Assembly: GCA_900541575.1 (NCBI GenBank) | Contig: UQKO01000027.1 | Coordinates: forward strand, 1-30,138 | Reading direction: 5' to 3' | Origin: an uncultured Prevotella sp. | GTDB taxonomy: Bacteria > Bacteroidota > Bacteroidia > Bacteroidales > Bacteroidaceae | DNA: 30,138 bases | In this document: positions 6,848 to 13,489 of the stretch, in pieces | Layout of the letters: each line of letters starts with the position of its first letter | How positions within the stretch are numbered: the first letter of the stretch is position 1 | Position numbers and translations under genes: made by a program | Notes under the pieces: model-generated | Databases searched by the model: none | Told to the model about the DNA's origin: nothing | What the model saw: only the letters and a program-made list of their open reading frames with translations

Positions 6848-7696
6848 TTAATTCTTTTCTAGTTCCACCACATCGGCTTTTACATTTTCATGCATAAAGA
6901 GGGCCGCGCTCTGATTGAATTTTTCAGCGCTTTCGGTGGTGAGATAGTGGCAGGTGCCTTGGCGTGAGAGGGCTTGCTCCATTTCTGGATGACGCTTCAA
7001 GTAGTTGCGTAGCGAGGCGGCCACATACTCTCCTTGGGGCACGATGCGTACACCTGGAGGGGTGTATTTGATGATTTTGTTCATTAGGAGTGGATAGTGT
7101 GTACATCCTAGTATGAGCGTGTCAATCTGCGGGTCGAGGCGAAGAATCCCTTCGATACGTTTGCGCACGAAATAATCGGCTCCTGGGGAGTCGAACTCAT
7201 AATTCTCCACCAATGGTACCCACATGGGGCAAGCCTGTGATGTTAGTTCGATGTCGGGCGAGAGTTTATGTAGCTCCATGGCATAAGAGCCAGAGTTGAC
7301 AGTGCCTGCTGTGGCGAGAAGACCTACGTGACGTGTCTCTGTGAGTGGGCTGATGGCTTCCACCGTGGGGCGGATTACTCCGAGTACGCGTCGATGGTCG
7401 CCCAGAGTGGGGAGGTCGTTTTGCTGAATAGAGCGAAGTGCTTTTGCCGAGGCCGTGTTGCACGCCAAAATCACCAATCGGCAGCCGCGTCGGAATAATT
7501 CTTCTACAGCTTGTAACGTATATCGGTAGATGATGTCGAACGAGTGCGACCCATAGGGAGCGCGAGCGTTATCGCCTAAGTAAAGATAGTCGTATTGGGG
7601 TAGGAGCTGGCGTATTTGACGCAAAATGGTCAGTCCGCCGTAGCCCGAATCGAACACGCCTATTAGATGGTCATCGGGGTGAGATATAGCAGTCAT
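6848..7696 (-). CDS. murI: Glutamate racemase
   Basis: A 282-residue enzyme that makes D-glutamate from L-glutamate for peptidoglycan. The pocket motifs are present in order: GVFDSGYGGLTILR (13-26), GDNARAPYG (41-49), the first catalytic cysteine C79 in LACNTAS, and the second C198 in LGCTHYPLL, the two acid/base residues that act on opposite faces of the substrate. The start at 7696 places the first motif at the usual distance from the N-terminus. It is 22 bases after the OmpH-like gene on the same strand, so the two are probably co-transcribed. Confidence 0.96.
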   Translation of the reverse strand: MTAISHPDDHLIGVFDSGYGGLTILRQIRQLLPQYDYLYLGDNARAPYGSHSFDIIYRYTLQAVEELFRRGCRLVILACNTASAKALRSIQQNDLPTLGDHRRVLGVIRPTVEAISPLTETRHVGLLATAGTVNSGSYAMELHKLSPDIELTSQACPMWVPLVENYEFDSPGADYFVRKRIEGILRLDPQIDTLILGCTHYPLLMNKIIKYTPPGVRIVPQGEYVAASLRNYLKRHPEMEQALSRQGTCHYLTTESAEKFNQSAALFMHENVKADVVELEKN

Positions 7697-7718
7697 AGTA
7701 GGCTATTGCCAAGAAGAG

Positions 7719-8240
7719 TTAGTTCTTAGGGTTAAGTTTTTCTTTAATAAAAGGTGTGACGTCTTCGACCACGGTGGGGTGGATAAAAGGAATAGTTCCT
7801 TTCGAGGTATCAATGATATACTCGTAGCCACGCTCAAGTCCCACGGCCTTGATGGCTGCAGCGAGGCGAGCCTTTACAGGGCGCAAGAGTTGTATGTGAG
7901 TGGCTTGTAATAGCGAATCAGCTTCGTGGCGGAAAGACATGCCGCGTTCGAGTGCCTGTTGTAGGTCAGCTTGTCGCTTTTGCAGAATGTTGGGTGTAAA
8001 AGTCTGCTGTCCTTCCAGAAATTCGGCATATTGTCGGCGGAAGGCTCGGTCGTTGTAGTCGGCCTCGGCTTCATACTGCTTACGCAGTCGCGCCATTTGC
8101 TCTTCGGCTTGTGTATAGTCGGGCAGGGTGCAAAGCAAGGAATCAGTGTTGACCATGCCATATTTTATAGTGGTCTGAGCTTGTGCTGTCGATAGGCTTG
8201 ATAGCATCATGAAAATGAGCAGAAGAGTGTGTCTTATCAT
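7719..8240 (-). CDS. OmpH/Skp-like periplasmic chaperone
   Basis: A 173-residue protein with a signal peptide (1-21, cut after AQA) and the OmpH/Skp plan: a short beta strand (KYGMVNTDSLL), a long charged helical coiled-coil section (about 45-115, rich in Q, E, R), and a return strand (GYEYIIDTS). Skp proteins hold unfolded outer-membrane proteins in the periplasm. Bacteroidales genomes commonly carry such genes near the BAM complex, which is absent here, so this is likely a lone paralogue. A tight gap to murI suggests one transcript with a promoter near 8308-8315. Confidence 0.8.
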   Translation of the reverse strand: MIRHTLLLIFMMLSSLSTAQAQTTIKYGMVNTDSLLCTLPDYTQAEEQMARLRKQYEAEADYNDRAFRRQYAEFLEGQQTFTPNILQKRQADLQQALERGMSFRHEADSLLQATHIQLLRPVKARLAAAIKAVGLERGYEYIIDTSKGTIPFIHPTVVEDVTPFIKEKLNPKN

Positions 8241-8307
8241 GTGTGTAAATGCATATATTTAGGTTGGCTGCACCCTTGGTAGGGGGCGTAGCGTTAGTTT
8301 ATGGTGG

Positions 8308-8315
8308 CAAACTTA
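8308..8315 (-). promoter_or_regulatory. Possible promoter -7 element for the OmpH-like gene
   Basis: TAAGTTTG on the minus strand (8315-8308) matches TAnnTTTG about 70 bases before the start at 8240. No TTTG -33 element is visible at the right spacing, so this rests on the -7 match alone. Confidence 0.4.
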
Positions 8316-8442
8316 TCACTTTTTTGTGAGATTTCGTTGCTTGAACCTACTTTTTTTAGGATGTTAGCTTGCTGCTTACAGCCGATGCGGTGGTGTATCA
8401 CCCCCTTCTCCATAATGATATGGCTATCTTTCTTGTCGTTAC

Positions 8443-9348
8443 TTATTCCTTATGCTTTCTCGACATCATCTGATTTCTAGGTAAATGCTCAATCACCTGT
8501 TGTCGCAAAAACGATCGGTCGAGATGTGTATAGAGCTGCGTAGTGCCGATGCATTCATGCCCCAACATGGCCTGGATAGCTCGCAAGTTGGCACCTCCTT
8601 CAAGCAAGTGTGTAGCAAAGGTGTGGCGCAAGGTGTGGGGTGAGATAGTCTTGGTAATCCCCGCCGTTGTAGCCAACACTTGAAGAATATGAAACACCGT
8701 GATGCGCGAGAGATGTTGACGTCGCCGATGACTGATAAACACATAGTCCTCTTCGCCCGGTTTTGGGTCAATGTGACAGCGATCGGCAAACCATAGTTGT
8801 AGCTCTTTTATTGCTCGGGGTGACACTGGCACATAGCGCTGTTTGCTTCCCTTTCCCGTTACACTGAGAAAGCCCTCTTCGAGGTAGAGACACGACATGG
8901 TAAGTCCACACAACTCTGATACGCGCAAGCCACAACTGTAGAGCACCTCCACAATGGCTCTATCGCGTTGCCCCTCCTCCTGACTTAGGTCTACGGCCGC
9001 TTCGAGTGCATCCACCTCCTCCACGGTAAGCACAGTGGGCAAATGCTCTGGTCGCTTGGGCATCTCCATGAGTTCTGTGGGATCGGCCTCTATGTAGCCA
9101 TCTTCGAGCAGAAAAGCATAGAACGAGCGCACCCCGCTTAGAATGCGTGAAATCGATGTGGGCGAGATTCCCACATCATAGAGCGAAGCCGCAAATTTAT
9201 GCAGGTCATCGAGTTGAGCGTGGAGTGGGTCAATCCCCTCTCCAGAGAGGAAAAGGAGAAGCTTTGATACGTCAGCCACGTAGGCCAAACGCGTGTTCTC
9301 ACTAAGTCCCTTCTCAAGGAGTAGATATGAATGGTATTTATCTATCAT
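8443..9348 (-). CDS. xerD: Tyrosine recombinase, XerD type
   Basis: A 301-residue site-specific recombinase of the usual XerC/XerD length. Residues 1-95 form the SAM-like core-binding domain. The catalytic domain keeps the full set: R142 (SCGLRVSEL), K166 (GKGSKQRYVP), H238 and R241 (PHTLRHTFATHL), H264 (LGHECIGTT) and the nucleophile Y273 (QLYTHLD). Xer recombinases resolve chromosome dimers at dif together with a partner. No integrase-type extras and no mobile-element neighbours are seen, so a housekeeping role is most likely. XerD rather than XerC is judged from overall similarity only. It is divergent from aroQ. Confidence 0.88.
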   Translation of the reverse strand: MIDKYHSYLLLEKGLSENTRLAYVADVSKLLLFLSGEGIDPLHAQLDDLHKFAASLYDVGISPTSISRILSGVRSFYAFLLEDGYIEADPTELMEMPKRPEHLPTVLTVEEVDALEAAVDLSQEEGQRDRAIVEVLYSCGLRVSELCGLTMSCLYLEEGFLSVTGKGSKQRYVPVSPRAIKELQLWFADRCHIDPKPGEEDYVFISHRRRQHLSRITVFHILQVLATTAGITKTISPHTLRHTFATHLLEGGANLRAIQAMLGHECIGTTQLYTHLDRSFLRQQVIEHLPRNQMMSRKHKE

Positions 9349-9401
9349 TAGCGTATGCGTAAAATATTAGAAAACAAAGCCTTTTTATGCTTGGAAATTC
9401 G

Positions 9402-9409
9402 TAATTTTG
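9402..9409 (+). promoter_or_regulatory. Probable aroQ promoter -7 element (TAATTTTG)
   Basis: TAATTTTG fits TAnnTTTG and lies about 85 bases before the aroQ start, in the divergent gap with xerD. A T-rich TTTTT (9382-9386) lies about 16 bp upstream as a poor -33 candidate. Confidence 0.5.
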
Positions 9410-9492
9410 CAGCACGAAGCTAGCGACGTGCCTTAGAGGGGCGCGCAGCAAAGCCTAGCAAAGGTACATTTTTCCCCTTTTACAGAAAAATC

Positions 9493-9924
9493 ATGAAGCT
9501 TTTAATTGTTAATGGTCCCAATCTCAATCTCTTGGGACAGCGCGAACCAGGCATCTATGGTACAGATTCCATGGAAGTCTGTTTGGAGCAATTGCACAAG
9601 CTCTATGCAGAACACGAGATAGCATATTATCAGAGCAACGTGGAAGGCTTCCTCATCGACCGCCTACAGCAAGCCAATGCAGATGGAACCCAAGGCATTG
9701 TGCTCAACGCCGGTGCCTATACTCATACAAGCATTGCCCTGCACGACTGCATTCGCTCACTTCACATCCCCGTTGTCGAAGTACACATCTCTAATGTACA
9801 CCAGCGCGAGGAGTTTCGCCATCGCTCCATGATATCGGCCGCCTGCCGTGGTGTAATCTGCGGTTTCGGTCTCGATTCTTATCGATTAGCACTTGAGGCG
9901 CTTATTCATAGCGAGCAAATCTGA
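9493..9924 (+). CDS. aroQ: 3-Dehydroquinate dehydratase, type II
   Basis: A 143-residue enzyme of the shikimate pathway that converts 3-dehydroquinate to 3-dehydroshikimate by an enolate mechanism in a dodecamer. Motifs and expected active-site residues are present: NGPNLNLLGQREP with R17, catalytic Y22 in GIYGT, SNVEGFLID, N72 and H78 in LNAGAYTHTS, and H98 in EVHISNVHQREEFRHRS. Length and ATG are as in the family. pyk follows after 100 bases on the same strand, so read-through is possible. Confidence 0.97.
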   Translation: MKLLIVNGPNLNLLGQREPGIYGTDSMEVCLEQLHKLYAEHEIAYYQSNVEGFLIDRLQQANADGTQGIVLNAGAYTHTSIALHDCIRSLHIPVVEVHISNVHQREEFRHRSMISAACRGVICGFGLDSYRLALEALIHSEQI

Positions 9925-10024
9925 CACAAGTTATTCCAGTGTCTATAAGCAGCTTTCCACTCGATTGCTTTTCCTCCCCCCTCCCACACATCACACATCT
10001 CCACACGAAAACTAAACCACAACG

Positions 10025-11464
10025 ATGTATAAGAAAACCAAGATTGTAGCAACCATCTCCGACGTGCGTTGCGACGTAGGGCTCATCCAGCGCCTCTACG
10101 ATGCAGGAATGAATGTAGTACGCCTCAACACCGCCCACCAGGACGCCACAGGCATGAAGCGAGTTATCGACAATGTACGCGAAGTATCTAGCCACCTAGC
10201 TATCCTTGTAGATACAAAGGGTCCAGAAGTGCGCACCACCGTGACCGACCAACCCATTGAATTTCACAAGGGTGACATCGTACGCATCGTAGGCTGCCCA
10301 CAGCAGAAGACCACGCGCGAGGTTATCTCGGTTTCCTATCCCGATTTTGTAAACGATCTTAGCGAAGGCGCACAAATCCTCATCGATGATGGCGACCTAG
10401 GCATTCGAGTAGACCATAAAGAAGCTGGCGAACTCATCTGCCACGTAGAAAACGATGCCACTCTCGGCTCACGTAAGAGCGTAAACGTGCCCGGTGTACG
10501 CATCAACCTTCCTGCGTTGACAGAGAAGGATAAGCGCAACATCGAGTTTGCTATCAACTACGATGTTGCCTTCATCGCCCATAGCTTTGTGCGCTCTAAG
10601 GAAGACGTCTACGAAATCCGTCGCATCCTCGACGCTCACGATAGCGATATCCGCATCATTGCCAAGATTGAAAACCAAGAAGGTGTAGACAATATCGACG
10701 AGATCCTCGAAGCTGCCGATGGTATTATGGTGGCACGTGGCGACCTTGGTATCGAAGTGCCCCAAGAGTTTATTCCTGGCATACAGCGTCGCTTGGTCGA
10801 TAAGGCCATTCGCGCCCATAAGCCCGTAATCGTGGCCACCCAGATGCTACAAAGCATGATCCACAATCCACGCCCCACCCGCACCGAGGTGACCGATATT
10901 GCCAACGCAGTCTACTCACGTACCGATGCTCTAATGCTATCGGGAGAGACCGCTTATGGCGACTATCCCGTAGAGGCCGTAAAGACCATGGCCACCGTGG
11001 CATGGCAAGCTGAGCGCGACACATTCAAGGAATATGGCGACGTAGATATTCCTCTCTCCGAGAATCCCGACGTGACTGAGTTCTTCTCCAAAGAAGCCGT
11101 GATGGCCACCAAGCGCATGAAGCTCCGTGCCATTATCATGGACTCCTACACCGGTCGCACCGCCCGCTACGTCAGCTCATTCCGTGGTGAGAGCACCATT
11201 CTAGCCATTTGCTATAAGGCCAAGACTGTGCGCCACCTAGCCCTGCAGTATGGCGTATATGCCATTTACATGCCTATGAAAAGCTACGGCCACGAGTTCC
11301 TACTTGCCGCCCTGAGAAAGCTCCTTTCCGACAATATGCTCAAGCCCGAAGATCGCATCTGTTACCTCGGTTCGCAGCGCAAGGAACAGAGCACCTCGTT
11401 CATGGAGATGAACATCGTGAAAAATCTCTTCCAAAATGAAGGAGAAGAGGCTATTCCCAACTAA
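10025..11464 (+). CDS. pyk: Pyruvate kinase
   Basis: A 479-residue enzyme that makes pyruvate and ATP from phosphoenolpyruvate and ADP. Visible blocks are TKIVATIS and GMNVVRLNTAH (substrate arginine), DTKGPEVR (63-70), IDDGDLGIR, the metal and phosphoryl-transfer block IIAKIENQEG (K214, E216), VARGDLGIEVP (D240) and the signature ATQMLQSMIHNPRPTRTEV, then a C-terminal domain that would hold any allosteric site. The first block reads ISDVRCD in place of the common IGP, a variant I regard as usual in Bacteroidetes. Length is normal. A strong hairpin follows at 11473-11514. Confidence 0.96.
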   Translation: MYKKTKIVATISDVRCDVGLIQRLYDAGMNVVRLNTAHQDATGMKRVIDNVREVSSHLAILVDTKGPEVRTTVTDQPIEFHKGDIVRIVGCPQQKTTREVISVSYPDFVNDLSEGAQILIDDGDLGIRVDHKEAGELICHVENDATLGSRKSVNVPGVRINLPALTEKDKRNIEFAINYDVAFIAHSFVRSKEDVYEIRRILDAHDSDIRIIAKIENQEGVDNIDEILEAADGIMVARGDLGIEVPQEFIPGIQRRLVDKAIRAHKPVIVATQMLQSMIHNPRPTRTEVTDIANAVYSRTDALMLSGETAYGDYPVEAVKTMATVAWQAERDTFKEYGDVDIPLSENPDVTEFFSKEAVMATKRMKLRAIIMDSYTGRTARYVSSFRGESTILAICYKAKTVRHLALQYGVYAIYMPMKSYGHEFLLAALRKLLSDNMLKPEDRICYLGSQRKEQSTSFMEMNIVKNLFQNEGEEAIPN

Positions 11465-11472
11465 GTATAGTA

Positions 11473-11514
11473 TTGGAGTTTTAAGGTTATGAGTTGATAA
11501 TCTTAAAACTCCAA
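11473..11514 (+). terminator. Hairpin after pyk
   Basis: Arms 11473-11490 and 11497-11514 form an 18-bp stem with one G-T wobble around a 6-base loop (TTGGAGTTTTAAG pairing with CTTAAAACTCCAA at the base). It begins 8 bases after the pyk stop. It is followed by ATTTACTTTG rather than a pure T run, so it may attenuate rather than end transcription before the next gene. Confidence 0.6.
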
Positions 11515-11550
11515 ATTTACTTTGTAACCTCAAACCTTCTAACTCTCTTT

Positions 11551-12177
11551 ATGCACCTCGACCAATACATTCTCGACCATACCACTGCCCCCGACGACTA
11601 CTTGCGTCGCCTCTATCGAGCCACCAATCTGCATTTGCTCCGCCCTCGCATGGCCTCCGGCCACTTGCAAGGACAACTCCTGCGCATGCTCATGCAGATG
11701 CAGCGCCCACATACGGTGGTAGAGATTGGCACTTATTCTGGCTATTCCGCCCTGGCCATGGCCTCGGGCATGGAAAGAGGTAGCCGCGTAATTACCTTTG
11801 AGATTAATGATGAGCAAGAAGCCTTCACCCGTCCGTGGCTTGAGGGCGCTCCTTACGAAGCTCGTGTGGAGATGTACGTGGGCGATGTATTTAGCCTCCT
11901 CCCGCCGATGAATCTGAGCATCGATGCCGCCTTTATCGATGCCAATAAGCGCGAGTATACCGAATACTACGAACTCCTCCTCCCTTTCTGCCATAGCGGA
12001 TCGCTCCTCCTGGCCGACAACACCCTGTGGGATGGTCACGTTGTCGACCCAGCCTACGACCACGATGCCCAAACTCAAGCCATTCGTCGCTTCAATGACC
12101 ACGTGGCCAGTGACCCCCGATGCGAGCAACTCATCCTCCCCGAGCGCGACGGCCTTACCCTCATCCGTGTGAAATAA
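11551..12177 (+). CDS. SAM-dependent O-methyltransferase, family 3 (CCoAOMT-like)
   Basis: A 208-residue class I methyltransferase. The SAM-binding motif I is VVEIGTYSGYSALAMA (about 56-71), the acidic residue after the second strand is in VITFEIND, and the divalent-metal and catalytic positions fit DAAFIDANKREY and LLLADNTLWDGHV. This family methylates catechol-like or small hydroxylated substrates; the substrate here is unknown. The frame is open from 11494, but the ATG at 11551 gives the family N-terminus (MHLDQYILDHT) and clears the pyk hairpin. A compact terminator follows at 12218-12242. Confidence 0.88.
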   Translation: MHLDQYILDHTTAPDDYLRRLYRATNLHLLRPRMASGHLQGQLLRMLMQMQRPHTVVEIGTYSGYSALAMASGMERGSRVITFEINDEQEAFTRPWLEGAPYEARVEMYVGDVFSLLPPMNLSIDAAFIDANKREYTEYYELLLPFCHSGSLLLADNTLWDGHVVDPAYDHDAQTQAIRRFNDHVASDPRCEQLILPERDGLTLIRVK

Positions 12178-12217
12178 CACTGCAAATTTCCCCACAAATT
12201 TTCATCCTAGCAAATAG

Positions 12218-12242
12218 AGTGTACAAGTTGTACACTTTTTTC
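12218..12242 (+). terminator. Terminator after the O-methyltransferase gene
   Basis: AGTGTAC and GTACACT (12218-12224, 12230-12236) form a stem around a 5-base loop, within a perfect 9+1+9 palindrome. A T run follows directly. It sits 41 bases after the stop codon. Confidence 0.75.
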
Positions 12243-12381
12243 TTTCTTCCATCTCTTTCCCACCTCGCGCATACATACGTGCGCACATTCCGTCGATTTC
12301 TTTCCCTCTAACCTACACTCTTCGCTTTCTAAGGCGTATACTGTTCTGAAAATCAATGCTTTAGAATGATATTTTTCCCTA

Positions 12382-12555
12382 CACTTTTCCTACACTTCAC
12401 CTTCACTTCTCCCACACTTCCTTTTCCCTCCGACTAGAATCTCTTTTCCCTCCGAAGCAAATTTGCGCTTCCCTAGGGCAATTCATCCCCCAATAATCCC
12501 CTTCGCTGCGGCAGAAAGAGTGAGAAGAAAGTGACGGTAAAGTGTAGGAAAAGTG
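12382..12555. repeat. Inverted repeat, 27-bp arms, built of TACACTT-type motifs
   Basis: The arm at 12382-12408 (CACTTTTCCTACACTT, then ACC.TCACTT) and the arm at 12529-12555 are reverse complements at 25 of 27 positions, with a 120-bp spacer. The motif also occurs as extra partial copies on both sides (CCTACACTTTTCC near 12379-12391, CCCACACTTCC near 12411-12421, AGTGTAGGAGTGTAGG near 12619-12634). No transposase is present, so the nature of the element is unknown. Confidence 0.7.
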
Positions 12556-12819
12556 ACAGTAAAAGTTCCTTGTATACCTAGTGTAACAAGGTGATAATCA
12601 ATAGATAATGATTTTATTAGTGTAGGAGTGTAGGTAAAACAGAGCAAAACTCTCTGACACGCGCGCGCGAGGAAGGGGTAATGCCCCCCCTTGTCCGCCA
12701 TCGATTCTCAGTCACACAGAAGTACCTCCCTCCTTGTCCATTTTTTCGACCGCATATCCACTTTTTTTTTACCGCTCATAGTCCATCTATTGCAATCCAT
12801 GACAAGCACAGTTAAATTT

Positions 12820-12830
12820 CCCCCCCCCCC
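12820..12830 (+). repeat. Poly-C tract, 11 bases
   Basis: Eleven consecutive C residues, preceded by GTTAAATTT and ending 17 bases before the TAACTTTG promoter element of the lipoprotein gene at 13001. A tract of this length is prone to slippage during replication. Confidence 0.85.
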
Positions 12831-12847
12831 GATATCTTAATAATCTG

Positions 12848-12855
12848 TAACTTTG
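12848..12855 (+). promoter_or_regulatory. Promoter -7 element for the lipoprotein/barrel pair (TAACTTTG)
   Basis: TAACTTTG is an exact TAnnTTTG match. The -33 position falls within or just before the 11-C tract, so the tract length sets the distance to the only TTT-containing candidate upstream (12817-12819), which is now 28 bp away, longer than the usual 19-21. The leader to the start at 13001 would be about 140 bases. Confidence 0.55.
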
Positions 12856-12894
12856 CATACAGAAGCATAACAAAAAGTCCTTCTTCCGAGCCAT

Positions 12895-12976
12895 GTCCCC
12901 GACTCCGAGAATGTCTTCCAATGTTTCTAATGATTTGAAATGTACCTTACTCTCGCGAAAAACTAATCTCGGGGAC
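12895..12976 (+). promoter_or_regulatory. Possible structured 5' leader
   Basis: GTCCCCGA (12895-12902) is the exact reverse complement of TCGGGGAC (12969-12976), and inside it CGAGA (12906-12910) can pair with TCTCG (12951-12955). The structure lies between the promoter and the ATG at 13001 and encloses an upstream in-frame ATG at 12893. I do not recognise a known riboswitch. Confidence 0.35.
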
Positions 12977-13000
12977 TCACACACATTTTTTCTTACCATT

Positions 13001-13399
13001 ATGAAAAAGATCCTTCTTCCCCTTCTCTCAGTAGTAGCCATGGGCCTCGCTTCTTGCTCATCCACCTCAACTACTTCTACCGCCACCACCATCGACGTGC
13101 CCACTCATGTGCAAAGCATCAATGAAGCCGATCTCGTGGTGTCCGATCAAACGATTACCTACACTTACATCCCCTCTAAGGAAGTACAGAGCGGTGGCCT
13201 CAAGAATGTGCGCAATGCAGCCATAGCCGAAGCCCTCAAGGCCAATGGTTCGGGCGACGTATTGGTGCACCCCAACTTCCAGATTACCATGAAGTCGCGT
13301 CCCCTCCGCAAGACAGTCACTAAAGTAGTGGTGACAGGCCATGTAGGTACGTACAAGAATTTCCATCCTGCTGCACAGAAGCCTTACTGCAAGAAATAA
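13001..13399 (+). CDS. Small lipoprotein with a domain shared with the next gene
   Basis: A 132-residue protein with a lipoprotein signal (MKKILLPLLSVVAMGLASC) and lipobox cysteine C19, followed by a Ser/Thr-rich tether. The rest (about 35-128) has the order ADLVV, a KNVRNAAIAEAL helix, GSGDVLVHPNFQI, a basic strand and VTGHVGTYKNFHP. The same order is seen in the N-terminal part of the next protein (ADLNV, ADVLVEPQVRF, ISGYPATYKNFRT), so the two are paralogues over this domain. The frame is open from 12893 but that start would bury the lipoprotein signal, so 13001 is used. The gap to the next gene is 90 bases, suggesting one transcript. Function unknown. Confidence 0.8.
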   Translation: MKKILLPLLSVVAMGLASCSSTSTTSTATTIDVPTHVQSINEADLVVSDQTITYTYIPSKEVQSGGLKNVRNAAIAEALKANGSGDVLVHPNFQITMKSRPLRKTVTKVVVTGHVGTYKNFHPAAQKPYCKK

Positions 13400-13489
13400 G
13401 GAGCATCCGTGCTCCGCTGGTGGGCTAAGCCTAGAGCTTACTCGCCCTTTCTTCCCCAACATTTTCTCACAGCAATACTTCTCAACACA

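Larger units (their letters stand above)
12178..13000. other. 823-bp gene-free, repeat-rich stretch
   Basis: The left half is pyrimidine-rich on the plus strand and holds a terminator and repeated TACACTT/CACTT motifs; the middle holds their inverted copies, a CG dinucleotide run (12660-12669), a 7-C run (12684-12690) and a 9-T run (12762-12770). The right end holds an 11-C run, a promoter and a structured leader. Frames in the stretch are short or built of repeats, and I see no gene. Confidence 0.7.

Noticed and set aside
8443..9348. Phage or conjugative-element integrase
   Set aside because: Length and motifs fit a housekeeping Xer recombinase and no attachment site or mobile genes are near.
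11539..12195. 218-residue minus-strand frame over the O-methyltransferase gene
   Set aside because: Antisense shadow; the plus-strand frame has clear methyltransferase motifs.
12382..12555. Insertion sequence
   Set aside because: Inverted arms exist but there is no transposase, no target-site duplication that I can see, and the spacer is only 120 bp.
12483..12701. 72-residue minus-strand frame in the repeat-rich gap
   Set aside because: It is formed by the inverted repeat motifs and low-complexity runs and has no start context; more likely a by-product of the repeat.
12893..13000. In-frame upstream start for the small lipoprotein
   Set aside because: It would place 36 polar residues before a textbook lipoprotein signal and hide the lipobox.
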